Positions 13,901 through 22,139 of a stretch of 64,000 bases of DNA are shown here, one piece after another (the stretch's first letter is position 1; each line of letters opens with the position of its first letter). The stretch covers positions 1,504,876-1,568,875 of the forward strand of contig OX638380.1 of the NCBI GenBank assembly GCA_951813855.1, given 5' to 3'. Source of the DNA: an uncultured Verrucomicrobiae bacterium (GTDB lineage: Bacteria; Verrucomicrobiota; Verrucomicrobiia; Limisphaerales; AAA164-E04). The position numbers and the translations under genes were made by a program. The notes under the pieces are model-generated. The model did not search any database. It was not told the DNA's origin and saw only the letters and a program-made list of their open reading frames with translations.

Positions 13901-15012
13901 AGATTCCGCAGCACGATCTGACCATCACCAATTACGCAATCCTCCGCCGGGATTTCGAAGAGCTCCAGAAGTTTCAATTCAGCGCCGTCATCCTCGACGA
14001 AGCTCAATACATCAAGAATCCTGCGGCACAGGTCACGCAATCCGCCAAGCAACTCAACGCCAACCAACGTTTGGCCTTGACCGGCACGCCGCTGGAAAAC
14101 CGCTTGCTTGATCTCTGGAGCATCGTCGATTTCGTACAGCCCGGCTATTTGGGCACTCAGAACAACTTTACGGAAACTTACGAGCCCAAAGGGGAAAACG
14201 CCGAATCCCGCCGCACCATCACCCGCAAACAGCTTTCGGCCAAACTCCGGCCGCTCCTGTTGCGCCGGCTGAAGACGCAGGTCGCCCAAGATCTGCCGGA
14301 ACGAATCGACGAGCGGCGCGATTGCGAACTCACTGACCCGCAACGCAAACTGTATCTCGCCGAATTGCGCCGGAGCCGCGAACAACTGTTCGAGACGATC
14401 AAGCAAAAGGGAGCGTCCAAAAGCAAAATCCACGTCTTGGCCGCGCTCACCCGCCTCCGTCAAATCTGTTGTCATCCCCAACTGGTGGGAAACGACGCCG
14501 GTTCCGGAAAAACCGATACCTTGGTCGAATTGCTCGAGCCTCTCTTGGCCGAAGGCCAAAAAGTGCTGCTGTTCAGCCAGTTCGTCCAGATGCTGCAGAT
14601 CCTGGAAAAGGTCTGCCGGGAACGAAACTTCCCCACGCATATTCTGACTGGTCAAACCAAGAACCGCATGAACGTCGTCAACGCCTTTCAGCAGGACCCC
14701 GACGCCTCGATTTTCCTGCTCAGCCTGCGGGCGGCCGGAACCGGCCTCAATCTGACCACGGCCAGTTACGTCGTACTCTACGACCCTTGGTGGAATCCCG
14801 CCGTCGAAGCCCAGGCGATCGACCGCTCCCATCGCATCGGCCAAACCCGTACGGTCAACGCCTATCGGCTGATTTCCCCGGGAACGGTCGAGGAAAAGAT
14901 CTGGGAGTTGCAGCAGCGCAAGGCGCGTACCATCAGCGACGTTTTGGGCGAAGAGGGCTTCGCCAGCAATCTCTCCGCCAGCGATCTGGAATATCTCTTT
15001 TCCGAAGATTGA
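10984..15012 (+). CDS. SNF2-family DEAD/DEAH-box helicase, very large
   Basis: This 1342-residue cytoplasmic protein probably remodels nucleic acid-protein complexes using ATP. The C-terminal third holds the SNF2 ATPase: motif I ADDMGLGKTLQT near residue 900, motif II VILDEAQYIKN near 1005, motif III LALTGTPLENRLLDLWS, and the helicase C lobe with AGTGLNLTTASYVVLYDP and QAIDRSHRIGQ. The N-terminal ~600 residues contain two diverged tandem copies of a module, recognisable by LEQWLLP/LETWLLP and by FFAGHPSLVL/YFAGQPSIVL followed by EFLLLRN/EFFLLRN. The role of that module is unknown to me. The ATG at 10984 is the first in frame. It is transcribed towards rplU. Confidence 0.9.
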   Translation: MPKGHKSQSNNRSSLQAKYDAHHVVIDKTYGDWADLRRELSDSRSDKEQRKELLDRFAHCTDAQQTLFLLDDYFERISLSRKNFAGNDWWPRILAARGKSRLEETAMLFLRANRQLPSELMDHTNWERLAKLEQTEQEQELVTGLEQWLLPPKTFHLDAPRASVRVICRVHPITPGAPLHYLTTQLNLTRSRNGRSYRNLGEVTDLIARAAHERELYPSEDWNFILWLVHNYRQADPSMDRIDLQGAELLIWLTQWGNRNRLLHEDAEKPFHFRGRMAELRPRLVRLDKQLCLDLVLQAAEQEALPLTEVNFFAGHPSLVLAGQEFLLLRNRPESELLAKLERQPAIPVQELSSRLREYLPNLVEVTESDREELFKPSPARARKKRNAELETWLLPSGEPPAQKPPAGLEFHCQAAPVEDHSPLLNLIVQCVLPRSRGQNKRIRLGELVGLPQRRRELEKWSDQDQEFIHWLADRHPKLDPRRDSLALQGEDLLHWLIRWGDTGKFKLTSEKGTLNFLGRVIELHPQIKKLDDELCFAHILNLPDGSERPMTDARYFAGQPSIVLLKHEFFLLRNAPDPELLVRLNRQPIIPAAKLSSRILTHLRKEAVGCENHWQELCACHTARPQFIFELINDTIRIRLEAVSDLDGSRWQWNGHEWQKRPKTKKSPTRPAAQTKPELLDDARLDCATQWLRTLDCFTPEPGVWSGDNNENFLTVLAQAWPRRPEQVEYLGNTAFQRLFIAPKKLKPKLVMNGSGIDWLSVSAKWEQEGLQLTEADIKLLQTATGRFVKLPDSGWVELNSAAVQKAQETMAELGIEGLSGETQKVSLIHAVQLPEEALSLFGKNAKTQALREKIKHFTGITPTPLPPSIQAELRPYQQEGFNFLCHLTSLKLGGILADDMGLGKTLQTLCWITHQLESFRQKSSRKRPAPVLVICPASVLQNWRREANKFAPDLKVLLLESGIARHQLRNQIPQHDLTITNYAILRRDFEELQKFQFSAVILDEAQYIKNPAAQVTQSAKQLNANQRLALTGTPLENRLLDLWSIVDFVQPGYLGTQNNFTETYEPKGENAESRRTITRKQLSAKLRPLLLRRLKTQVAQDLPERIDERRDCELTDPQRKLYLAELRRSREQLFETIKQKGASKSKIHVLAALTRLRQICCHPQLVGNDAGSGKTDTLVELLEPLLAEGQKVLLFSQFVQMLQILEKVCRERNFPTHILTGQTKNRMNVVNAFQQDPDASIFLLSLRAAGTGLNLTTASYVVLYDPWWNPAVEAQAIDRSHRIGQTRTVNAYRLISPGTVEEKIWELQQRKARTISDVLGEEGFASNLSASDLEYLFSED

Positions 15013-15033
15013 GCCGGCGGTCGCGCTAATTCA

Positions 15034-15063
15034 TTGACAAACCAGTTCCGTTCCGGCTCGAAT
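15034..15063 (+). promoter_or_regulatory. Candidate promoter upstream of rplU
   Basis: A perfect TTGACA (15034-15039) lies 23 bp after the helicase stop. The best -10 at an acceptable spacing is TCGAAT (15058-15063, 18 bp), which is a weak match. The -35 and its position before a ribosomal protein operon are the main support. Confidence 0.35.
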
Positions 15064-15085
15064 GTACGGTTTTCGTAGGATTGAT

Positions 15086-15397
15086 ATGCAGGCAGTAATC
15101 GAAACAGGCGGCAAACAATACCAAGTGGCCGTCGACGACCAATTGGAAGTCGAGCGGCTGGCGATCGACGAAGGGGAATCGGTTAATCTGGATCGCGTCT
15201 TGATGCTTCAAACGGAGGATCGAATCACAGTCGGCACGCCGACCGTGCCGGACGCGATGGTCGTGGCCGAAGTGGTGAAGCACAAACGAGGCAAGAAGTT
15301 GACCGCTTTCAAAATGAAACGCCGGAAAGGCTATCAACGGACCATCGGACACCGCCAGGAGCTCAGCGTCATCAAAATCCGGGAAATAAACGCCTAA
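15086..15397 (+). CDS. rplU: 50S ribosomal protein L21
   Basis: The 103-residue product matches L21 throughout, from [18 protein letters not shown] to [26 protein letters not shown], which binds 23S rRNA. I chose the ATG at 15086 because it follows a GTAGGA ribosome-binding site by five bases and gives the exact family length. An upstream ATG at 15062 would add eight atypical residues. It is followed after 5 bp by rpmA, the normal order. Confidence 0.96.
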   Translation: MQAVIETGGKQYQVAVDDQLEVERLAIDEGESVNLDRVLMLQTEDRITVGTPTVPDAMVVAEVVKHKRGKKLTAFKMKRRKGYQRTIGHRQELSVIKIREINA

Positions 15398-15402
15398 GGC
15401 AT

Positions 15403-15663
15403 ATGGCTCACAAAAAAGGACAAGGTAGTTCCCGTAACGGTCGGGACAGCAACAGCAAGCGGCTGGGCGTCAAAAAATTCGGCGGCGAGCGGGTCATCGC
15501 CGGGAATATCATCTTGCGGCAACGCGGCACGCGATTCCGGGCGGGCGAGAACGTCGGCACCGGTCGCGACTGGACCTTGTTCGCGTTGACCGACGGCAGA
15601 GTCGCTTTCGAAAAATCCAAGCGCCGCGTAAGCGTCCTCGCCGACACCGAGTCCACCGAATAA
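15403..15663 (+). CDS. rpmA: 50S ribosomal protein L27
   Basis: The 86-residue L27 begins [20 protein letters not shown], the conserved N-terminus that reaches the peptidyl transferase centre, and continues with [21 protein letters not shown]. No N-terminal propeptide of the Firmicutes type is present. It forms an operon with rplU. The expected next gene, obg, is not adjacent here but 29 kb away at 44940, with an accessory island between. Confidence 0.97.
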   Translation: MAHKKGQGSSRNGRDSNSKRLGVKKFGGERVIAGNIILRQRGTRFRAGENVGTGRDWTLFALTDGRVAFEKSKRRVSVLADTESTE

Positions 15664-16106
15664 CGGCCGCTCTACGGCTTCCCGAACGGAAACGGAGTTG
15701 TCGCTTCCCCAAGGTGACGCGATAGTGCACTAAACTTAGACGTACGCAGGGGATAGCGTTTCCCGACCTCGCCCGTATACGCGGATGCCACCCTGCCGCC
15801 GGAGCGAACAGGCGAATCAAACGGCGCCGTACCATCGACGGCCTTTCGGAACGTATCGGCGCGTAGCCCCACTGCAGAACGACTTGTTCACCGTGCCGAA
15901 GTCGTGACGCTCTCACACCGGCCATTTTGCCGGACCTCGAAAAGCATGGGCCACGGACGACTCTCGACCGAAACGTTCCGATGACCGTCGGCCTTCCAGT
16001 TGCTGGGAGTTCACTCTCTCGTAACCGCTCTCCCCTTCGCCCGTTCCATTGATCGCCGTAACTATTCAGGTACCGAAAAAAGGTAGCTGCTTAGGTACCC
16101 AAATCG
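15664..16106. other. Gene-free stretch at the left edge of the island
   Basis: This stretch of about 440 bp follows rpmA. Open frames lack motifs. I see no tRNA end or direct repeat that would identify an attachment site, and no clear rpmA terminator. It ends at a long inverted repeat starting at 16107. Confidence 0.4.
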
Positions 16107-16170
16107 CCTGATCTAGCATATCAGATCCGACCGTTGGGGATCAGGCAAACCCCGAATGGCGCACATCCAT
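16107..16170 (+). repeat. Left member of a ~62-bp inverted repeat pair
   Basis: The segment from CCTGATCTAGCATATCAGAT to the CCCGAATGGCG region is repeated in inverted orientation at 18862-18927 with few mismatches, centred on a shared ATCCGACCGTTGGGGATCAG. AAATC lies just outside both members (16101-16105 and 18929-18933), as a short target duplication would, although one extra G intervenes on the left. The pair may be the ends of a transposon whose transposase has been replaced. Confidence 0.55.
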
Positions 16171-16814
16171 TTGCGGAAGGCAGCGGAGAGACTGTCGGTT
16201 CGGAGCTCGTGGGGGACTCCGCCCAGTTCGGCGAAGGCACCCTGAATTCCCTCGGCCAAGGCGGTGAAGGACTCGCCGTTAACGACCACGGAGACGAATC
16301 GGTAGCACGACCATGGGAGGCGAAAGTGGAAGAACAGGTGCCGGAGCGATTCTCCCTGGATGGTGACTTCCTCGGACTTCAGGTGGGTGAAGTCGGTAAT
16401 GGCGAAAGTACCGGCAGGCCTCTTTATCTGCGGGAACATGACTTCCTTTTCCGCGCCGTTTTGAGCTCGCCACGCCCGAATCCGCCGTTCCAGGGTTCGG
16501 CAGTAGTTCGGCTTGAATTCCGGTTCGGTGTTCAGCAAATCGTGGAACACCGTGATGGGCTTGATGTCGGGGCATCGCTCCAGAATGGGGACGACCTTGG
16601 ATTCAAAGAACGGGGCCCGGGGATCCGGACGAGTGCGCTGGTGGGGCGGGGTATCCTCCGAAGGTTGATTTCCGGCCTGTTTCCTGGCCTTTTCGAGGGT
16701 CCGATAGCCCATTGATCGGTGGACCCCGATGGCGGCGGCGGACGCGACTCCTTTTTTCGTGCGCCGTTGCATGAACCGTTTCCTCTGCTGAGGTGTGACT
16801 CGTCGTTTGGTCAT
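16113..16814 (-). pseudogene. istA: IS21-family IstA transposase, 3'-truncated (copy 1)
   Basis: From the ATG at 16814 (good GGAGA ribosome-binding site) the product follows the intact IstA at 22136-23650 almost residue for residue through IKPITVFHDLLNTEPEFKP and GGVPHELRTDSLSAAFR. It then breaks off at 16171, where the 62-bp inverted repeat begins. The catalytic half, including the later acidic residues, is missing, as is istB. It cannot encode a working transposase. Confidence 0.85.
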
Positions 16815-16977
16815 GTTGGTTCTCCGTCCGCACACGTGGTCGTGCCGACGGGCCAACTATCCACCGATCAGAAGAACTTGCAGCCCTGCCCACCCCTGCA
16901 GATCCCCCAGACACCGAGGGATCCTTCCCCCCGATTTGTCGCATTGTAATTGTCGCTGTGTCGCAAAGTAATCGTCG
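16171..16977 (-). mobile_element. IS21-family remnant, copy 1
   Basis: This remnant keeps one terminal repeat (about 16936-16977, with the two GTCGCATTGTAATTGTCGC / GTGTCGCAAAGTAAT units) and the start of istA. The other end has been lost at 16171 against the inverted repeat. A few substitutions separate it from copy 2, so it is an older or independently diverged copy. Confidence 0.8.
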
Positions 16978-17397
16978 CGCAACACCAAACGCCGATTTAG
17001 GTCCATATCAAACCCCTGACCTAGGTTGGAATCCCGGATCAGCACTATTCGAAGCGCAACTTGCTCAAAGTGTCATGGGGAACCATGGCAGTGGCCCTGA
17101 AAAACAAGGGGGTTTCCGGGCAGACACTAAATAAAATATACAATAATAAATGTTTATTCAGGCCGCCGACGGCTAAACTTCCGGCGGATTTCGATCTGGA
17201 GCGCGATGATCTGCCTTGGCATGATCTCGATCCGCCGCCAGATTTCACAGAGTTCTCAGTCCGATTTTCCGGCGACGTCCGGTGCCGGTCAGTCATCGGT
17301 GCAGTGCCAAACCGGGTGGCCGAATGCGGAGGGATCGGCAGTCTCGAGAAAGTATCGGACCAAACGGCCGCCAAGTCCGGCAAGCCGAATTAATGCC
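16978..17397. other. Gene-free stretch between island relics
   Basis: This 420-bp stretch has a short AT-rich patch near 17126-17160. Open frames show no recognisable motif or ribosome-binding site. Its right end carries the ACGAGCGTTTTTCCGGTTCG sequence that recurs near 32038. Confidence 0.35.
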
Positions 17398-17619
17398 AAC
17401 AAAACGAGCGTTTTTCCGGTTCGCCCAAAGCCGGGGTCTGGAAAGTTATCTCGAGCGATCACCTGGAACTTTCTGCCGGGGATCCGGAGGCGGCGCGGTT
17501 TTATCCGTTGCCGGCAGATGGGCAGGAATGCCGGGCGTGCGCCATGGACGATTTGCTGCAGGCGTTGGGCGGCCGCACGTCGGCTTTTCGCCATTCCAGT
17601 CCCGATCTTTTCCGGCATC
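17398..17619 (+). pseudogene. 'ECRAGA' relic, copy 1 of a decayed gene
   Basis: One forward frame reads KAGVWKVISSDHLELSAGD then PLPADGQECRACAMDDLLQA. It matches the copy near 32036 (EAGGWKVISNDRLELSAVD, PLPAEALECRAGATDDLLQD) at most positions, and a third tail lies at 40984-41060 on the other strand. The shared frame suggests remains of one protein-coding family that I do not recognise. No start codon or complete gene survives. The segment ends with CCCGATCTTTTCCGGC, also seen at the end of the TrbB-like relic. Confidence 0.45.
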
Positions 17620-17800
17620 AACCTTCGGAGGATTCCATACCCCGCCAGTGCACTCGCCCGGATCCACTGGCCACGTTCTTCGAATTCAAGGTTGCCCCCA
17701 TTCTGGGGCGGCGCCCCGACATCGAGCCCATCACGGTGTTCCACGATTTGCCGAACACCGAACCGAAATTCAAGCCGAACTACCGCCGGCCCCTGGTCGA
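17620..17800 (+). pseudogene. istA: IS21 IstA fragment, copy 4, opposite orientation
   Basis: The forward frame reads PSEDSIPRQCTRPDPLATFF, then ILGRRPDIEPITVFHDLPNT and KFKPNYRR, which aligns with about 60 residues near the N-terminus of the intact IstA at 22136-23650. Both ends are cut. It is the only IS21 piece here on the plus strand. Confidence 0.75.
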
Positions 17801-18245
17801 CCTTGATCGGGATGTCGCTGCGTTCTGGAACGCCGCGTTGACGGAGCCGGACGGCATGATCGCGCGAATCAGAGCGTTCAGCCCGACCCGACGAGCTGTT
17901 GGGAAATTGGCGGCCAAGGCCGCCGCACAACGCACTCGAGCGTGGTAGAGAGCGAAAATTGGGGGTGAAACTCCGATACGCAGGCGGTTACGAAGTGCCG
18001 GAATTGAAGCCGCGGGATTTCGGTGATTGGTTGCCCAAAATTAAATTCGCTTTTTTTTCGATTTCGGGTTTGACCCAAGCCAGCACTTCTGGGATTTTCT
18101 CGTCGGTGTCGGAATTGAATCCACGACCAGCGTTGGGAACGGAAGCGTTATTCGCTGGCCGGGTACTCGCTTTGAATGCTAGTGCAGACAGCCGACTGAT
18201 GCCGCTCGACAAGCAAGCCAATGCCACCGCGCTGCTCCCGGTTCC

Positions 18246-18800
18246 CCCGTCGACCAAACCCCTAGGCGCGGCCCTGCTCGAAGGCATGAAGCGTCAAACG
18301 AGCGCACTTAGGCGCGGCCCCTTCGCGGATACGCGATGCACCACAGCCGCAAGTAACCAAGCAAGAGAAAAGCCAGTGTTCATGCGGGTTATGGCTCGCG
18401 AAAAAAACGAGAAAAAAGTGAATTAAACTCTTGACCTTCTGTAGATAAAAGCCAAGGATGCGCCCCGTCGTGAGCATTGAGGAGACCATCGACATGACGA
18501 TGATCGGCACGCTGGTATGGGGCGGTCGCAAGACCGGCACCGGGATTGCCGGATGCACCCGTGACCGGACCGGACGGCAGGTCATGGACCGGATCATCGA
18601 GACCGGCGGTCGGTGCTGCTTGGTCGCTGACAGCCGCATCGGCTGCTCTCGTCAGAAAGCCGCCCCGGGCGGAGTGCCTTTCGGAGATCGCTGGACGGCA
18701 GCTCGGCACGCCCCCGTCCTCGACTTCCGGGTAGATCGGCCGTCTTCGGGGCGTCACGGTGAAAGTGGGTTTGGCAACGGCAAAGGTGATGGAGGGCGAA
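18246..18800 (+). repeat. D repeat, copy 1
   Basis: About 550 bp here recur at 32545-33060 with roughly 85-90% identity judged by eye, apart from a ~45-bp insertion in this copy near 18275. Shared landmarks are CCGTCGACCAAACCCC, CTTCGCGGATACG, the A-rich CGCGAAAAAAACGAG region and GGGGCGGTCGCAAGACCGGC. Both copies have an open forward frame (SIEETIDMTMIGTLVWGGRK here), but I recognise no family. The D repeat lies upstream of an R1 repeat in both places. Confidence 0.7.
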
Positions 18801-18861
18801 GCCCGACTGGGGATTCTCTGCCTCTGGATGTTCCTAACCTTTCGCATCAGAAAAATCTCTC

Positions 18862-18927
18862 GATGGACTTGTACGCCATTCGGGGTTTGTCTGATCCCCA
18901 ACGGTCGGATCTAATGCGGTAGATCAG
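18862..18927 (-). repeat. Right member of the ~62-bp inverted repeat pair
   Basis: This is the inverted partner of 16107-16170, with the shared CCATTCGGGGTTTG and TGATCCCCAACGGTCGGATC segments. It separates the D repeat from the R1 repeat in this module. No equivalent is present at the 33-kb module. Confidence 0.55.
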
Positions 18928-18949
18928 GAAATCCCGATACCTGCAATGT

Positions 18950-19382
18950 CAGAAACGAAAAGCCTTGATTTTACGGCGAACGATCCCGCAGACCCGGCGG
19001 CGTTGGATCTGGAACCGTCGTCGAATGACGTAACGGCAGGAGTGTTGAAACGGGTAACGGGAAATGCAGCATCAAAAGGTGTTGGCGTGAAAAGGCAACT
19101 CACATACGAAGGCAGTTACTGCGATAATTTGAATCTTGTGGTTTCTGCTGAACTTTGGGATTCTTCCCGAAGCGTCTCCAACCGATTCTGCGGATTACCC
19201 GAATGGGAATCGGTTGGATGGAATTTGAGTGGGATTGGCGAAGGCAAAGATGGTGGAAAGCGAAAATTGGAGTTGAAACTCCGACACGTAGGCATTTACG
19301 TGCATTGGACAGTTACGCTGTCTGAAATACAGCTCGTGAACACCATCAGAAAATCTGGAAGGTTATGACAATATCAGCACTG
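18950..19382 (+). repeat. R1 repeat, copy 1
   Basis: This 430-bp sequence is nearly identical to 27574-28000. Both copies hold an open frame of about 140 codons starting near 18946, but most base differences between them change the amino acid, so the frame is probably not maintained as a protein. It contains two perfect hairpins: CACGTA/TACGTG (19285-19302) and GACAG/CTGTC (19308-19322). A diverged, shorter version lies at 33019-33235. Each copy precedes one of the AT-rich payload genes. Confidence 0.7.
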
Positions 19383-19625
19383 TTTATTTGATTAATTGTG
19401 GGCATAGTATGGGGCTGGTGCTTGTTTGCCCCGGTCCGTCCTTTCTCGAAAACATGCCAAAAGGTAAATAGATTAAACCTTGGCGATTGTGAGCGGAGCT
19501 GGACTCACGCCTCTTGGCGGGAGGCGAAGCGGGTTGTTGTATTTGCAAAGGGGGCTGTAAGTTGGCCGGCAAGCCTTACTGGACGTCTTTTCAGAGTCAT
19601 TTGGAGAGTGAGAATTGCAAAATTT

Positions 19626-20882
19626 ATGTTTTCCAGACGGTTGAGCGCTGTTTTGTGTTCAGTCTTGATAATGATTGCGTTGGGATTCGTAACCGTTCAT
19701 GCCGTTGGTCCCGCTGCTGGGTATTTCATTAGAACTGCTCTAAAAAAAATTGCGTCCGATAAAAATGTTAAGACATTTTTCATAGGCGTTGTCTCATCAG
19801 TGACTGCCAACCAATTGACAGATGACGAAATATCACGTTTGGATCAAGATCTTTTGTGGGTTTTAACAGCTAGCCCAAATGGTGCAGAGTCGATTAAAAG
19901 AACACATACCTTTACACGAGAAACGTATGATGATGGTGCAGTTCGAGACATAAATGGTACATTAATAAGTAATGAAAAGAAAACTGCTAAATATGAAAAA
20001 AAAGCATTTGACACTGAATCTGAAGTGATTAATAATCTGAATGACCCGTCTTATACCCCCGAATGCGAGCATGTTAATTTGATAGATCATGGAGGATGGT
20101 TTTACGTGAGAGAGGAGCTAAATGGGGGCTTTCATGACTCGGCAAAGGGTATGTTTTGGGGCGGAACTACTGCTATGGATTGGGATAAGTACACAAACCT
20201 AGTTTACAGGGAACTGGGCTATAACATTGAAAATCCGATAGAACATTTATTTGCAGCATTGACTGTTACTATCGGCAATTATTGGCAATATGAACGTAAC
20301 GAATGGGAAATGAATAATCTTTTTTCACTAAGAACAGAACGTGCCATCCATTCTGGAGGCAGCTTGAATAAGCAGCCCGATGAATTAACGGACCCTGGCA
20401 CTTACACTGTTGAATTGTCATTTGATGTCCGAAAGGTGGGTTGGGGGCTATGGAACGATGATGGATCGATATGCAATCCAGAAATGGTCTACGGTGAAGT
20501 TGTTTATTCGTATACAGAGCCGCACATTATGTCTTCACACATAACTGACACCAGTCTTATTAACATTAGTGATAAGTATGTGCTCTCACCCGGAGAAGCA
20601 ATTGTAGACCCGGTAATACTTAATGGTGGTGCTACTCGGCGTGCTGTAATAGAGACCGAGTATTTATGCGAGTTTATGAATATGGGAAGAGAAGGGCTAA
20701 ACACAGATGGACTTCTTAGATGCTACGTGAAGGACCCTTTAGGGCTTTGGGACCCTGGAAATCATATGGCAGGAGTTAGTGGGGGCTTTTCCGGTATAGC
20801 ACGACAATTACAATGCGACACAGCGACAATTACAATGCGACACTTGGGGCACGAGGTGCAAAGTTCATTGCATCGGTCGTAG
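19626..20882 (+). pseudogene. Secreted protein B1, 5' part, interrupted by IS21
   Basis: From the ATG at 19626 the product has a clear signal peptide (basic MFSRR, hydrophobic stretch, cleavage after VHA). About 370 further residues rich in aromatic and beta-type segments follow, such as GTYTVELSFDVRKVGWGLW. I recognise no domain. The native frame ends at about 20801, where an IS21 terminal repeat starts; the last ~27 codons up to the stop at 20882 are IS sequence. A possible 3' end resumes at 23873-24007. The gene is AT-rich, unlike its GC-rich flanks, and probably paired with the membrane protein gene A1 at 24047. Confidence 0.65.
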
Positions 20883-21266
20883 GGGGCATTCTTCCGGACG
20901 GGGTTGGGACGGTCAAGCGGAAAGAGAGAGAGTCGAACTGCTGGAGGTCAAGGGAAGCGACGAGCATCCCACGAAGGGGTTTGACGGTACAAGAAGGGAC
21001 CGGCGCCGAGACGCAGCGAGCGGACTACTCGGATCCGTGAGGTGGCCATGGCTCCGATAAAAACTGCTTGGAATCCGGCTCACCGCCGTCATTGGCGTCC
21101 TGTGATCCGGATTGAGGGAGGGTGACCGGGCGAGCGGTCTTCGGGGGCGGGCGTCAATCGTCGAACCTTGCTTTGCTGGTTCGGCAACTTCGGCGGCAGG
21201 CATCCGGATTCTCTTTCTGGTGGGCGGTTGACTCACTGAGTGGTGGCGCCGGGAACGAGACCGCGG

Positions 21267-22139
21267 TCAAGTCGAGGATCGGGATTCCCGAGCCGTGGGA
21301 GTGGCTGGTGAGTCGGTAGTGGTGGGAAGATTGACGGGGTGAGACGGCTCGGCAGCGCCGTCGGCCCGATGATGTTCCAAAGCGGTGCGGCACCGATAGC
21401 TTTGGGTGTTGATCTCGAAGATGGTGGCGTGGTGTACGAGTCGATCGACCGCGGCGGCGGCGGTGGCTTGGTCGGGAAAGATTCGATCCCATTGGGCGAA
21501 GGGCAGATTGGCGGTGAGGAGGATGGAGCGTTGTTCGTAGCGATCGGAGATCAGTTCGAAGAGGACGGCGCTTTCTTCCCGATCGCGGTTGACGTAGGCG
21601 AAATCGTCAAGGATGAGGAGGTGGAATTTATGGAGCCGTGCGAGCAGTCCCTCGAGATCGAGATTGCGTTGGGCGACCTGCAGTTTCTGGACGAGGCTGG
21701 AGGTTCCGGTGAAGAGCACCTTGAGGCCCTGGCGCACGAGGGAGAGGCCAATGGCGGAGGCGAGGTGGCTCTTGCCGACGCCGGGGGGCCCGAAGATGAG
21801 GAGGTTGGCTCCCTTGCGGATCCAGCTGTCTTCGGAGGCGAAGGCCTGAACGCGTGCTTGGGGCGGGGATGGGATGAGGCTGAAATCGAAGCCTTCGAGG
21901 TTCTTGCCGGGGAGGAGTTTGGCCTGCCGGGTATGTCGGTCGATGCGTCGGTTGTCCCTTTCGCTCAATTCGAGTTCGGCGAGGGAGAAGAGAAATTTTG
22001 ACGCCGGCCAACCCTCCTTGTCGGCGCGTTGAGCCAGGATCCGCCACTCGGCCTCGATGGAGGGCAGTCGCAGCTCGGAGAGCATGAGGGAAAGTCGGTC
22101 GGGATCGACGGTTTGTGGCGGAGTGGAGCGGATGGTCAT
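21267..22139 (-). CDS. istB: IS21-family helper ATPase IstB
   Basis: IstB is the DnaA/IstB-type AAA+ ATPase that delivers target DNA to IstA. The 290-residue product has Walker A LLIFGPPGVGKSHLASAIG, Walker B FHLLILDDFAY, and the conserved QRSILLTANLPFAQWDRIFPD segment. Its ATG overlaps the istA stop by four bases, the usual istA-istB arrangement. The last ~35 residues are proline/threonine-rich and less typical. Confidence 0.92.
   Translation of the reverse strand: MTIRSTPPQTVDPDRLSLMLSELRLPSIEAEWRILAQRADKEGWPASKFLFSLAELELSERDNRRIDRHTRQAKLLPGKNLEGFDFSLIPSPPQARVQAFASEDSWIRKGANLLIFGPPGVGKSHLASAIGLSLVRQGLKVLFTGTSSLVQKLQVAQRNLDLEGLLARLHKFHLLILDDFAYVNRDREESAVLFELISDRYEQRSILLTANLPFAQWDRIFPDQATAAAAVDRLVHHATIFEINTQSYRCRTALEHHRADGAAEPSHPVNLPTTTDSPATPTARESRSST

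Noticed and set aside
15664..16106. tRNA or attachment site after rpmA
   Set aside because: I found no cloverleaf, no TTCGA-type arm in the right context, and no direct repeat with the right edge of the island.
18454..18922. A coding gene in the D repeat (SIEETIDM...)
   Set aside because: No family resemblance, no clear ribosome-binding site, and its end runs into the 62-bp inverted repeat. It is kept as a repeat only.
19227..19330. R1 core as an integron attC site
   Set aside because: The sequence GTTGAAACTCC does not fit the GTTRRRY/RYYYAAC core rules, and no tyrosine integron integrase is present.
18946..19368. A 140-codon open frame, repeated at 27556-27987
   Set aside because: Most differences between the two copies change the amino acid and no ribosome-binding site precedes it. 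I list the DNA as the R1 repeat and not as a gene.
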